From assembly GCF_026213295.1 (NCBI RefSeq), contig NC_079419.1, positions 19,635,475 through 19,699,474 on the forward strand: 64,000 bases of DNA, read 5' to 3'. The notes beneath the pieces were generated by a model. That model worked only from the letters and a program-made list of their open reading frames with translations, ran no database searches and was not told the DNA's origin. The translations under genes were made by a program, and so were the position numbers. Shown here one piece after another: positions 10,991 to 26,492 of this stretch (the stretch's first letter is position 1; the number at the start of each line of letters is the position of its first letter). The DNA comes from Gadus chalcogrammus (lineage: Eukaryota; Chordata; Actinopteri; Gadiformes; Gadidae).

Positions 10991-13900
10991 AGAACTATGT
11001 CTTTTTTCCTTTTCATGGTACATTTCTAGAAATGTTGCAGAGCTCCCACCCCATCCCTCCCCCCTTTCCCCACAACCACACACACAGTAAGCAGTTGTAA
11101 AGGGGAGTCACGTGCGGATCATAGGGGTCATGTTGGCCTCGGTGACCTCTCTGAGCTGGAGGGAAACAATAATCCCCAACCCTTTCCACTGAGAGCATTG
11201 GCTGGGTCAGCACTTCCATGCCCTGCATTCAGCCCACTCCCCCTTATGTCACCTCATATGTACGTTCTTACCCACTATGCACCCACCCAGTCTTTGCGGA
11301 CAGGTCTACAGGTTGCACTATTTGCCCGCTGACTTGAATAAATTGTTAGGGTTAGGCCAAATGGTACAGAATAAAGAGAGTCCACCTTTTTTGCATACGT
11401 TGTGTTGTGTACATTGTGTGCTGCATGATACCAGTTTGCATGCGGTTACAAAGAGGAGGGCCCACTGACAGTACCCAGGGTGGCTTGCACAAGCTGTTTC
11501 CAAGAACTGAGGAATTAAAGGTGCAGCTCAGAACCAGTCTAAAGTAGCCTGCTGATAGTTGAATAACCCCCCTGCCATAAACACACACACCACCCCTTCC
11601 TGTAACACGTGTGACTTGCTAGTGTTGGATGTCAATGATGTCAGTAAGGTGATGCAAGGGAGGTCTTCCCCCTGCAACGTCAGTGAAATTCTCTCCCCCT
11701 CAAAGATGTTTTTTTCAGCCTTTACAAGACAGATTGCACGGAACATTGTTGCTCAAGTCATACTCTGTTAAAAACCTCCCACATTCTATCATTATGGCCA
11801 AACATGTAAGAACACTGCATTCTGAATGTGCCTATGTACATGCAAATGCCTTAAGGCAGAGCTAGCATTTGCAAAGTAAGAAATCCTGTTCAAGTTGAAG
11901 GAAACTTCTTGGTTCAAATAAGGAGGGGGGGGGGGGTGGGGATATAGTTTCCATAACTTGCTTATACTGTCTGTAATCCTACCGGCATTGGCATTCTACA
12001 GAGATGATGTAAGAGATCACAGAGCATGCAGAGAGCAACTGTGCTGTAGAGAGGCCAGTGCTGGTGGTTTTAGTGGGCAGTATGTTAAAGGTTGCCTGGC
12101 TGTATCGCTAGGCGTGTGACTGGAGGGTGTGACGCTGCTGACTAATGTCATGTGGTATTGTTCTGAGCCAAGGGGAGAGGCTATTTTAAGACCTCTACTA
12201 AAGAATAGCTGGACTAAAAGTGCAGCGCTGGCACCACCTCACAATGACCCAGATCCGGCCTGAAGCCATGACTGTATAGGGTGGTGGTTGGGTGGGGGGG
12301 CTGCAGGTGCACCACTCGTAATTAGGCAGCTGCCGGTTTGAAATAAAAGGAGGAATAATTGACCACTTCAATCAGTTGAATGCAATGACAAAAGCAGACC
12401 TCGTAGTCAGAGGGAAACCGAAAGACTACTAGATTCTAATCAACTAATTATCTCAAGACCTTGAGTCATAAGGACATGCACAATACTTTTTACTGTAAGC
12501 CCTTTAAACCCTGTAGGTCCTGGTGCTCAGTTCAAACAAGAGTCCACACATCCTGCTGTGCTAGAGGGCACAATTCTGTGCTAAGGACAAGTCAAAAGCC
12601 CATCTATCACGGGCTTCTGGAACGGTCTCTCCCTGAGTCACCATGCAGGTGCGGGACCACCGAACAAGGGGTGGAGTGAGCTGCAGCGAGCAGTCCCCCA
12701 CAGCCTCCCGACCAATGAACTGGCTTCTTCTGGTGCCACCTGCCTTGCTCTTTCACACGCTGCTCTTGAAGGGCTCGGCCCGTCTCCATGTGCAGGCGAC
12801 AACGTAAAAGAACAATAAACGAGTGACGTACGACTGCAGCCCACGCAGATCAATAAACCAACGCCCTCCCCTTGCATGCTGGCCTTGATCCCCCCCCCCT
12901 CTCTCACCCCTTCCTCCTCTCCCCAGCACATCAGCACATTCCAACACACTGACACCAACTGGCCGGCCAGGGAGTCATAGCGAGCCGTGTGGCAGGCAGA
13001 GCAGCCTCTGTGTCGTCCTGCCTTTGCATTGCTGCCGCCGCTGCTGCTGCTGCTGCACAATGGAGAGCTTGGACGGCCATGTAGCCCCTGCTTTTGCTGG
13101 TCGTTGGTTTCGATGATCATGGCTGCACCCACGTATGCGATGGAAAATGCAATGCTGTTGCAGTTAGCATGCAGCAGGGTGTGGAGATTTGACTCCAAAT
13201 ATATTTTTGTAAAGTAACGTGTTTTAAAAAGTTGATCGAATTGAAGGACGTTGCTGGACTTTTTTGTAATTTGGGGATGAGAGAGATGCATGACGTGGTT
13301 CCCAGTAATGTTTCCTACATGGCCTTACCCTTGAAGATCTGCTACACAACAACGCTTCTCCATCTGCCCGTTGAGGCAGAAGAACATAACCCTTCCTTCA
13401 TGAACAGAACAATGGCTGGGAAAATCACAAAATGAGAAATCCCTGACACGTTTTCTTTTGTGAATTGTGCATCTTTGAGTGTTATTTCCTCCTCCCCCTA
13501 GTTTATGTATGGGAGAGAATCCATGATGGGGCTTCCTTCTAAACAAATCCAACAATAACTGACAAGGGATAATACTGCTGATTCCATCTTCCTCTGTCTA
13601 ACAGCGGCCGTGAACGCAGGCCAGACGCCCCTCGTGACCACCACCACAGAGCCCTAAGCAAGCCCCCCTCCCAAGAAAAACAGCAGCGAGGGGCTAGGCC
13701 AGTGCTATAATTAGCTCTGTTTTCTGGGTCCAGACAGCCAGGATGGGTTCATCATGTTCAGAAGAAGCGTGGGAGACAGCCTATACTTTGTGGGTGGGTG
13801 GGGTATAAATGTATAAATACTCCAGCCCAGTGGAGTGGAATCTACAGAGAGGAAACAGACTCCCCCCCCCTCCCCCCTTCAGAACAAGGTAGCAGCTTCC

Positions 13901-16548
13901 AAATACAAAGGATTATGGAGTTTATTGTTGAAATCTCTAAGTGAGCTTTACTCTGTTTTTTTCCCTACCAGCTACTTTGTTTGTTGTCAGCCTCACTTGT
14001 AAGTGGCCATGAGTAAAATGTCCAGCTGAATGGGCTCAATATACACATGTTGGACTCAATGTAAATGTAAGGTATAGATCCCAGAACAAAAGTTATGAGA
14101 TGTTAAGGGAATATTGTATGCCCTTATTTCTTCTGTTGACTAACGATAACAGGAGCATAGTATGTATGCACCAATCCAGTTCAAGCCCCTATGAGATGTG
14201 GAGTCAACCTCCGCAGCAGCATGCCGTACCAAGCGTTTGTTTATTACCAACAGTAAGACTGTGCCTCAGCAGAGAGACAAAGGGTTGGTTTTACTTGTTG
14301 GTTAGAAGTTGAACAAATCAGATTCCACAGGTTCAAATCTTCCTTGAATGGCATCACTATTCACGGATGGGATTCCATCTGACAGCAAGGATAGCCTCAT
14401 CACAGTTTCTCAATGTCTCGTAGAAAGGAAAAAAACGTTGAAAGACATTATTCTTGGTCTCCACCAGTTGAACACCATTGTTTTTGTTTTTATTTAGATA
14501 GTAACATGATATTCTTATGCTGAGTATATATATATCATTATGCTGTGCCCGACACCCGATTCATAAAATAATCACCAAACTGTAGATACTGAAGGTGGAA
14601 TTATTCCTTTTCTCTAGTTGAATAGTGGCAACTTTTTCTGAATTGTTCAATGGATAGGTAGACCAGCAGGTCGAAAAAGCTGCAGTGCTTATGTATATTT
14701 CCTTCAAGTTGTTTACAATGGTGACTTAACAATGCATTGCAAATATCATTAGTTTTTTAAATCATAAAAACACTATGATGGAAATTAACAATGCTTTACT
14801 CTACAAATTTGAAGACCTAAAATATACCCTTTGGAGAAGGCAAGTGGTTACAAAACCAATGAATACTGCAGCACCAGGAAGTACAATATTATCAAACCAC
14901 CGGTACTAGCGACAACACAAAGACAAAACATTGGCACAATACAGTTAGAAATCACATTCAGCACATGGACAGAAAACATTTGATGGAAACGCCAACATCA
15001 ATACTCCCAAGGCTTATTTTTTATAATACAAGGCAAACATAAGTAAGGCTTTTGAGTGTAGGAATAATCAGTTCTATTCAATTGATATTATGCTAACCAG
15101 AACCCCTCAACTAATCTAAAAGATATTTCACAGTTCAAATAGGAATTTATTAACAAAGCCACCATGCCCTATACACTGCAAAATAAATGAGGATTTTAGA
15201 AAGGTAGATTGATAGTTTGTGTCAGTTAATGCACGTAATCGATGGCATCTAGTCCCCAAGCACTTTAAAAACATTAAAGCATACAGTACACATTGAAGAT
15301 ATTGAGAAACTCTTGTTATGCATATGTTAAAACAGCTCACAGTGTCACATAATACTTTAAAAAAGTTATTGCGTAGCCGGATATCATAACGCAAAGCGAT
15401 TCAACTGGGGTAACTCCTGCCAAATTATTATTATTAACAATAAAACCTTTCAAATTCTGAGGCAGCCATTCGATTGGCTACAAGTTGTATTATCATCATT
15501 CTTCTTAAATGTGTAGAATCCATGCTAATTCTACCCACTGTAATTTCATTGGTTGTCGGCGCATTATAAAAAACGCAAATATTGCATGCCCACTCAGTGC
15601 TAATTCAGATTGGACTTTTGTCCTCCAATTTCACCATTGTGTTTGTCAGCAGAGGTTGGGCCACAGAGATGACATTTTAATAACCAGGTCAGGTGATTCT
15701 TTCCTTAAGGCTTCTGCAATATCATAGTCATTAAAAAAACAACATCAAAGTAAAATGGATGTTTTCATTCGCACGCATATTTGGCTTGATCCCTAACTTG
15801 GTCTTCTATCAAGGAGGAACAGTAGAAGATGATTAACCTAAAAATAGTGACAGAAGGTTCCTGCAATTCTAGTTGACGTAAGATTCGGAAGGGAGGGGTA
15901 CCTAATGCGGGAAATTACGTGTCGTTATCTAAATTAGGCACCACTATTATCGGCCTCCTATATCTCTGGGTTATCTACGGCGTCTTTGCAAAAGCATTTA
16001 TCAATTGGCAAGCTGAATCGACACAAACTGAAGAGCAAGAAAAGTTCAAATAGAATATTTTTCAGTATCAGCTTAAGGAGTTTGAATGGAATTCTATCAT
16101 CATAAGCTCGAGGAATGTGTGATCTTTAAAAATACCACCAGGCTCAGGCAGGAAGTAATGACTGCCTGACCACTGGAGCTGAGTGGTCATCGCCTGCACA
16201 GGTCAACACTACCTACCATTTGTGGAAAATGTCATTTTAAACCTTTGCTTAGTGACTGTGTCACATCCTACAGCTTTCAAGTGTATGACTGCGTTGTTTT
16301 TAAATACATTTCAGCTGGACAGCACTCATCATCATCATCGTCATCACGACCAGACCTTTTCAGTCTGTAAGCTGATGAGCCAGACATTTTTCAACAGTCA
16401 AACAGCCCTAAGGGTGTATTTTAACTTGTGTCTGAATGAAGAACTCAATCCATGATGCAAGTGGACTGTGCCAGAGCAGCCTGCAGTATTATTAAAGAAA
16501 GGCTGAATTGAATTAATTGAGCGAGAAAAGAAGATATCGCACCATTTT
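10991..16548. other. Intergenic between gadd45a and gng12
   Basis: No supported gene. Noted: G-run 11925-11937, C-runs near 12892 and 13862, CTGCTG repeat 13035-13056, and CAT repeat near 16326. 14000-16100 is AT-rich. The 3' part (about 15100-16900) may be gng12 3' UTR. ORFs here are short and unlike any family I know. Confidence 0.6.
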
Positions 16549-16554
16549 TTTATT
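16549..16554 (-). terminator. gng12: Possible gng12 polyadenylation signal
   Basis: AATAAA on the minus strand about 350 bp past the gng12 stop codon. Further AATAAA copies lie farther downstream (for example 15146-15151). Mammalian GNG12 has a long 3' UTR, so this may not be the site used. Confidence 0.3.
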
Positions 16555-16903
16555 TTTTTTAGTATTCAGGGGTCAATATGCAGCATCTTAATAGCCCTGC
16601 TAAAGTGCTATTAAGATAATAATCAATCGTAAATCAATAATTGTTAATCATTAATAATGTGTGTCATTATAACACTGCATGGCAGGTCAGCCTTTCCCCA
16701 CCTCCAGGCTGATTATGGCTTTGTTTTGTGTCGTATTCTGAGAACAAAGTGGTTGAACTGGAAAAACTGAAAATGCAATGCATTTGGAGTTAATTAGTGA
16801 GAGACTAGAAAATCACACCCCTCCCCCCCCAAAAAAAAGAATACAGCAACATTAATTAGCAGAAAATAATAATCATAAACATGAAGGCTAGGGCAGCCCT
16901 CCA

Positions 16904-17029
16904 CTACAATATAGTGCAGGGCTTTTTGTCCTTGAAGGGGTTTTCCGAAGCGGGGATGCCCATCACCAGAGGGTCGTACTTGACGTGTTCGCCGCAGTAG
17001 TTCATCAGGTCCGCCGAGGCCTTGGACAC
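16904..17029 (-). CDS. gng12: gng12 last coding exon
   Basis: Phase-0 acceptor TCCGACAG. Encodes [15 protein letters not shown], the NPFKDKK motif, the CAAX box CTIL and the stop TAG at 16906-16904. Confidence 0.95.
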   Translation of the reverse strand: MSKASADLMNYCGEHVKYDPLVMGIPASENPFKDKKPCTIL

Positions 17030-17395
17030 CTGTCGGACCCATGGAGAGAGCAGGCCAGACACATTAGCACTCGTCTCATGGCCCTTATGGTGTCATGAGG
17101 AATCAGTTGATCCTTGTATGGCACATGGTCATATGACCTCATTTCTCAAACTAAAACCCTTGAAACATGTTTAAAATTGGACTCTCGCAAAGATGTCATG
17201 CTCTGCAATTATATAATGTGAATGGTTCTAACACATAGGATGAAGTATGCATCCGTTGTACACATGGGGGCACGATGTGGGGTTGCTGAGGGATGGCGGC
17301 ACCTTGATTCTCTCGATGCTGGCCTCGATCCTGAGCTGCTGCACTGTTCTGCGTGCATGGGCTATGCTGTTGGCACTGGGCGTCTTCGAAGACAT
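16904..17395 (-). CDS. gng12: G-protein gamma-12 subunit, complete coding region
   Basis: Gamma subunit of heterotrimeric G proteins. It forms an obligate dimer with a G-beta subunit and is prenylated at the C-terminus for membrane attachment. Coding exons are 17395-17303 (31 codons, [20 protein letters not shown]... to ERIK) and 17029-16904 (41 codons plus stop, [20 protein letters not shown]... to KKPCTIL). The 72 residues equal human GNG12. The CAAX box is CTIL, whose final Leu predicts geranylgeranylation. [16 protein letters not shown] and NPFKDKK are family signatures. The donor (GTGCCG) is weak but in place, and the acceptor is CCGACAG. The 5' UTR part of the first coding exon runs to about 17411. 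Further upstream non-coding exons are not identifiable. Confidence 0.96.
17303..17395 (-). CDS. gng12: gng12 first coding exon
   Basis: Starts at the ATG whose first base is 17395 and ends ATC AAG before donor GTGCCG. Acceptor CCTCAACAG at 17412 leaves about 16 bp of 5' UTR in this exon. Encodes the N-terminal coiled-coil helix that packs on G-beta. Confidence 0.95.
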
Positions 17396-17814
17396 CCTTG
17401 GCAACGGGACACTGTTGAGGTAGAGAGGGAGGAACAGCATTGAGCAACTCTGTTGAAGTGGTTCAACAAACGGATGAAATGAATGAATGAGCAGCGACTC
17501 CACCGCATTGACACGTCAAGAAAGAAAGGGAAGAAGACGATTCCTTTGTTGAGTCATTTTTCTAATGGGAAAAAGATGAAACCGTGCATAACAGGGCAAG
17601 ACATAAAAGAACCATAACGCCCTATCCGCCCAGTGTGTGCACTCTCCTCTGTATTTATCAGATGCGGTCGCTTTCTGTCGCTCTGTGTATTGCACTTGTC
17701 CTGTGACAAACATTGCGTGAAACCCTTCCCAGCATGCCTTACACCACAACACATGCAGTCACATCTTCAGTTGGGCTGTTGAAGGAATGCGTGTCTTTGG
17801 AGATGTGGTCGGGG

Positions 17815-17945
17815 GTTGAGATGATGGTGACACGGCGGCTTGGCACATCGCTGTGCGAGTCGGGACGGGCGTGACATCGGACGTACGACGCAGCGCTGCA
17901 CACACCGAGGCCTCGGTCGTGTTGTGACGTTCTGTTTTTCTGAAC
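17815..17945. promoter_or_regulatory. CpG-rich cluster upstream of gng12
   Basis: About 130 bp with close to 18 CpG dinucleotides (for example CATCGGACGTACGACGCAGC), unlike the flanks. It lies about 400 bp upstream of the first gng12 coding exon, so it may be a proximal promoter or 5' UTR exon. This is inference. Confidence 0.3.
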
Positions 17946-18237
17946 CGACTGCCCCGGCCTATGATTAAAAACTCATTTCCAGATCAAAGCCGGCTGTTTT
18001 GTTAGTGGGAGTGCAGCAGTAGCGCTGCAGCTGCTGGAGAGCCGAGGAGCAGTGGGACAGAAGACTATTGTCTGGGGTCAACGTCTGCGCTCTCTCTCGC
18101 ACACTTCCTCTTCCTTTACGCGATTGTTCCCAGAAGTGACATCATGCTATGTTTCTCACACACACACACACACAAACACTCAGGCCGCTTATGTCAACAC
18201 GCTGTGTACGCAATAACTCACGCACTGCCCCCCTGAT

Positions 18238-18239
<2 letters not shown>

Positions 18240-18304
<65 letters not shown>

Positions 18305-18403
18305 CTCTCTCTCTCGCTCTCTCTCTCTCGCTCTCTCTCTCTCTCTCCCTCTCTGTCTCTCGCTCTCTCTCTCTCTCGCTCTCTCTCTCTCTCTCGCTCT
18401 CTC
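18240..18403. repeat. (CT)n microsatellite with CGCT interruptions
   Basis: Pure CT to about 18300, then CTCTCTCTCG units to 18403. Preceded by a short CA tract at 18160-18175. Confidence 0.95.
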
Positions 18404-19992
18404 AACACACCTGTTGTCAAAGAAGAGTCTATTCAAACTATTTGAATCTGTTATCATCATGGCGGGGCAGGGTGCTTGTGTGTGGTTGTGGCTCTTGGCC
18501 TGGTCACCTCATACTTCTATTTTACTGGCAGGAAGTTTCCACAGGAGATTCCAGACCAACGTCAGGCTAGAATGTGGGGAATGGGTGTGTACGCAATGCA
18601 TTCATCCACTTTTCCAGAAAGTGTACCTAATACATGCAGGAAACGTAGGGCCAGGCAATTCGGGTGAAAGCTAGTAGTGCCGGGCCAACAAGGGGATTCT
18701 CCCAGGTGCGTGACAAGAAAGAGCTATTGAAATGACTGGCTCGAGATTGGGCGGGGTGTCCATGTGTGCGTGCACAAGGGGGAGTTTGTCTCCATGTGGG
18801 ACAGCCGTCATCCTCGCTTCGGGAAGGCGTTCTTACAGCAGTTTTTATTACACACAACATATCGGGGGCCTGGTAGGGGTCCTGATTCCACTTCCTGCTA
18901 ATCATTGACATGCTCGCTGGGAACATGCCTGGACATATCCTCTAGCTACACGCCATGCGCCGGCCTTTGGTTTGCCACGTGTTTCTTCCTCAGCTGCCTC
19001 CCTTCTGTTTCTCCTCTCCCCCTGCTGTCTCTCTTCCTCTCTCACGATGTGTTTCTCTCGCCCTCTCTCCCTCTCTCTCCCCGCCACAAACACTCAAACC
19101 TTCAGGGAATAGGAAGCTAGTGCTTCTCGGAAACTGCATTGTGCAACTAACAGTCAGCCAGCCTTGCAGTATAACTGTAGGAAGCCTTTTTCAGGCTCTT
19201 TCTTTCTTATCACATAGTACTTAAGTGTTTCACTGTCAAAATGAGAAGTGCTCAACAAGTTGTTGTAATAGTAGTGGTAGTGAGTAGAAGTATTCACACT
19301 TTTTACTTCACATCTTATCTCTAATTTCCTTCATGCATCAAAGGCAGGTTCAGTAACTAGAAGATATGATATGTTAAATAAAGAAAAGGCATGAAGCGTT
19401 CTATCTGGGACGTCGATGCAGACCAATCCCATTCTGAAACATTGTGTTGGGCTTACATAGCCTACCTACATACACGTGGGATGCTGAATCTGTGTGATCA
19501 AAATTACTATTTGATCTTTATTAATGTAAAACTCAACATGATGACTGGTAATGCATCAAAGATAACTGGTGTGAGGCAGCTAGTAGCCGAAGCTGCATGT
19601 ACTGTAACAGAGAGTCACGGACTCTGACGGAGAAGGAGACGCCATTTTGCAAAAAGGTATCAAAACTCGAAAGCTTCGATAAATATTCATGCGTTAACTG
19701 GAAGATTCAGACTCTGTTAAAGGAGCTCGGTTAGCATTGGTGCAATGATGATGATTCCAAGGGGCCGAATTATCAGCTCCACACTCAACTTGATGCACCT
19801 TCCAGGTAATGCATACATTAATCTATTTACGTGCGTGTCTCTAGAAATAAACTTTGTTGAAAAAGGTGAATTCCAACAACAGGAACATGGATCTGGAACA
19901 TGGAATACGGATTGGGGAACACGACTCAAGCCGAGCCTGAATCAACATATTCCTGAGGAAACACCACCCAATCAATTACAACACAGTAGAGA
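18404..19992. other. Intergenic, no gene seen
   Basis: CT-rich at 19010-19080. No exon supported. Confidence 0.6.
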
Positions 19993-20000
19993 CTTCAGAC

Positions 20001-20990
20001 TAGAGTTTAGATTTTCTGCCCGCACCCGAGCCCGAACCGAACCGACCCGACCCGCGGGCCGGGTCGGTCCAATATTTCCCGCCACTATCCTCGGGTCGGA
20101 TCGGACCGGGCGTGATCAAGCTTTTTTTAATATATATATTTTTTTTTTTTATCACTATTAGCTTAATTGGTACGGGCAAAATTGTCTATTAATCAGACGA
20201 AATATTCTATATAGGTAGATAATATTCTTAATGTATACAAAGTTGCAGAAGTCAGACTACGAAATTGCAAAAGGCAACGTGTCATGCGCAGTTTTCCTCC
20301 ACTGGCAAGCGTAACACCGGCTCGTACATGTACGGTTCGTTGGATACAACAAATTCCTCATAATCGTCTTCAAAAGCAGATGCTTCGCTAACTCCTCCAA
20401 ACGTGGGCATATCTTGTTAATTGAATACGCTTATAGAATTCCTTCGTTCACTGTACTCTGCGTTTGTAGCAATGACAGCGGCAGGTAACCTAGGTATCAG
20501 TCCGCCGCTGCCGTAGCCTACGTACAGGAATATAAACACTGCTGCTGAGACCCCGCGATTCCCTCAAAATGCAATGCAATGCAAGGTTGGTTTTATTTCT
20601 AACATTATTCTATAAACAGACATTTAGATTTATAGTCTGTCGTTATAATTGATTTACCTCGGGTGTACTGTGGAGTGGGTATGACTGTTTTTAATAGCAG
20701 GCTAGCATTGCCCGTTGACTTGCGCTAGCCTAGCACGAGCAAACTCTGCAACTAGAAGGACTGTATGAAATGTGTTGAAAACTGTCTCCAGTTATATAGA
20801 ATACCAATGCTCACTTGGGAATCAGGCCCTATGTCCAAAATTCCGAACTACCCCTTTAAGAAATGGTTGGGTTTAAATCGGTCGCGGGCTCATCATGACA
20901 GTTAATGTACCGGGCCGGGCCGGGCCGGGCTCGAATGAGCACGGGCTCGGATAGGGTCGGGTTTGATTTTTCGAGCCGATCTAAGCTCTA
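20001..20990. mobile_element. Non-autonomous hAT-like DNA transposon with intact 8-bp target duplication
   Basis: CTTCAGAC occurs at 19993-20000 and again at 20991-20998, exactly flanking a 990-bp block. Its ends are inverted repeats: TAGAGTTTAGAT on the left and TAGAGCTTAGAT on the right (reverse complement), 11 of 12 matching. Subterminal sequence is GC-rich on both sides (CCCGACCC / GGGCCGGGCCGGG). An 8-bp duplication with TAGAG tips is typical of the hAT superfamily. No transposase remains inside, so it is a MITE-type copy. Confidence 0.88.
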
Positions 20991-20998
20991 CTTCAGAC

Positions 20999-23460
<2,462 letters not shown>

Positions 23461-23463
23461 AGG

Positions 23464-23557
<94 letters not shown>

Positions 23558-23577
23558 GAGAGAGAGAGAGAGACAGA

Positions 23578-23669
<92 letters not shown>

Positions 23670-23715
23670 GAGAGACAGAGAGAAAGAGAGAGAGAGAGAC
23701 AGAGAGAGAGAGACA

Positions 23716-23746
<31 letters not shown>

Positions 23747-24110
23747 GGTGGGGGGATGGAGGGGGGGGGCTGGAGTGCATGAGTAAGTCTACATAAGAGA
23801 GAGAGAGAGAGAGAGGATGTGTGCCTGGGAGAGAGAGAGAGAGTGAAAGAGAAGGAGAGAGAGAAAAATATGGTGCATGACAAAGTATATATGGGAGAGA
23901 AAGCAAGAGAGAGATTGCATGAACAAGTCTACAAGGGGGAGACACAGAGAGTGAAAAAGAGAGAGCACTAGTGAGGGAGAGAGCGTGAGAGAGAGAACCA
24001 GAGAGAGTACGAGAGAGAGAGAGAGCATGAGAGAGAGGACCAGAGAGAGTATGAGAGAGAGAGAGCATGAGAGAGAGAGCATGAAAATGTGTAAAAGGGA
24101 GAGACAGAGA
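23461..24110. repeat. Long GA-rich array with ACAG and GCATGAGA interruptions
   Basis: GA/GACAGA array at 23464-23748, then imperfect GAGAGAGCATGA and CCAGAGAGAGTA units to about 24110. Confidence 0.92.
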
Positions 24111-25395
24111 GAGTGCTATCTAGCTGAACTGTGAGAACCAGCAGTGATCTGGGGCAGAGTGACATCACCCTCAGTCCTTTCCCACCGGCGAACAACGTGG
24201 GGATTTTACGTGGAGCTTTTTGATTGCAGGGCAACCATCGTCATGCTGCTGACCTGGGAAAAAAACCATGACAGGTTTATTAAAGCCTGGGAAACTACAG
24301 TGCAGAGGCCTGAGAGCAGTGCTGAGCTGCAGTAAAAAGACGCGGCTGATTTCCTTAAACCCTGTGCAAACGATGCCAATTGGAGTCGATTTATAAGATT
24401 AGAAATGAAGGTTGAAATAAGAGACCCTTATCATAAGCATGATTGTTCACGGAGTCATCATAACACACAGTTACATCAATTTTGATGTTGTCAGTTGCTG
24501 CTACGTGCAACCGCAACACAGCGACACTGTTAGCCGAGACGATCCGCTAAAACAGTGGTTAACTGGGGCGCAAAAAGCCCCACGAAGCCCAGCACAGAGC
24601 GAGCTACTCGTGGAACACAAGCACCACAACTTCACATTAACAGGCGTAATTAAGACGGTACACACCAACACACTGATAGCGGGACAGCACACGAAAAGAG
24701 GATTTGCATTAGCGCAAGACAACAAACTCCAAATCCTGCGGTTTCAACTCTGAAAACAGTAAACGGTATTCAACTCTAGATCCTCAGCTTTGAGGATTTT
24801 CTCTGCAGAGTCGCAGCAGGGCAGCATGGCCTGGGAGATAAAGCCCTGCAGACGAGGGCTCCTCCCAGGGCCACCGGGGGCTGTGGGGGAGGGGGGGGGG
24901 GGGGCTCTGTGTGCACTGTGCAGCCACGGGGAGGAGGGTCACGCTACCAGGGACCTGGGTCAAGCTGGAACCCAGGGAACAGCACGATAACGGCTGCCCG
25001 GCGCGCTCTGCGGTCGTACAAACATAATGTAATCAGCGGTATCACCGCTAGCATCTCTTGACGTCACCTTCCTTGCCAATGCGTACACACACAGAACGCA
25101 CAGTGTGGCCGGCGAGCCCGGCGTACAATACTGCATTCTACCGTTGCCAAACAGGGGAGAGGCAAGGAGTAGGGTAGGGTGGTGGAGAGACCTCGCTAGG
25201 CTATGCTGCAACGCACAGGGGAGAGCGTCTAGACGTTAGACTAGACTGCAAGCTCCCGAAGAATCCTAAATTTACACGTAATTACTCCTTGCTCAACGCT
25301 GTCCAAACAAACCCCTGAATGCTGCCTTGTTTCGCCCCTCGCTCACACAGAACGCTGCTATGGGCTAGAACAGGCTCCCTACACACTGGGGGCTG
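24111..25395. other. Intergenic, no gene seen
   Basis: G-run at 24889-24904. No exon supported. Confidence 0.6.
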
Positions 25396-25745
25396 CTGTA
25401 GTACAGTGAGTACACACAGCACACTGAGAGGTGCCTAAGGCTGTACTACACTGAGTACACACAGCACAGTTAGTGGTACTACAGTCTGTACTACAGTGAG
25501 TACACAAAGCACACTGAGAGGTGCCTAAGGCTGTACTACAGTGAGTACACACAGCACACTAAGTGGTACTACAGTCTGTACTACAGTGAGTACACACAGC
25601 ACAGTAAGTGGCAAAACCGGCTGTACTACAGTGAGTACACACAACACAGTAAGTGGTGCTACAGTGAGTACACACAACACAGTAAGTGGTGCTACAGTGA
25701 GTACACACAGCACACTACTACAGTGAGTACACACAGCACACTGAG
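25396..25745. repeat. 45-bp minisatellite with alternating unit types
   Basis: The landmark CTGTA(C/G)TACA occurs at 25396, 25441, 25486, 25531, 25576 and 25621, exactly 45 bp apart. Units alternate between GAGAGGTGCCTAAGG and AGTGGTACTACAGT types, then shorten to 33 and about 26 bp. Degenerate copies continue to about 25880. Confidence 0.93.
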
Positions 25746-26118
25746 TGGTGCTACAGGCTGTACTAGTTAGTACTCACTGTAAGCAGTAAGCACACACACA
25801 AGAACAGTGGTACTAGTGTACTGTGTACTGCACAGTGAGTACATATATCCCGGTGAGTGGTACTACAGGCGTACTGCACAGTAAGCTTAACTAGAGTAAG
25901 TGCTGCAAGAAGTAACCCCCCCGAACATTGTTTTGGTTCCCAGGAGAATCAATAAGATAAGCATGCATCACAATCTACAGGCGCACACAGAGGCAACTAT
26001 GGGGGAAGAACAGAACTGTGCAGAGGCTACTAATGAAGGAACACTTGGGACGAGAACACGCAGTCAGAGGCCTCAAAGGACAGTGGTGATAAGCAGACCG
26101 GGAAAGATCACACCTTGT

Positions 26119-26330
<212 letters not shown>

Positions 26331-26454
26331 GATTAGGCAGAATGGTATCGTAGAGAATTCCCATAATGACATTAGCACATTCTTGAACTTCCCTCCAAAC
26401 TCAGAGCTGTGCACATTCCTTCACTGCTCAGTGTTGAGTGCACACACACAAACA

Positions 26455-26492
<38 letters not shown>

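Noticed and set aside
19745..20161. 138-codon ORF across the left end of the hAT element
   Set aside because: It spans the element boundary and target duplication and is not related to a transposase.
25396..25880. CRISPR-like array (regular 45-bp spacing)
   Set aside because: Units are tandem without unique spacers and the genome is a vertebrate. It is a minisatellite.
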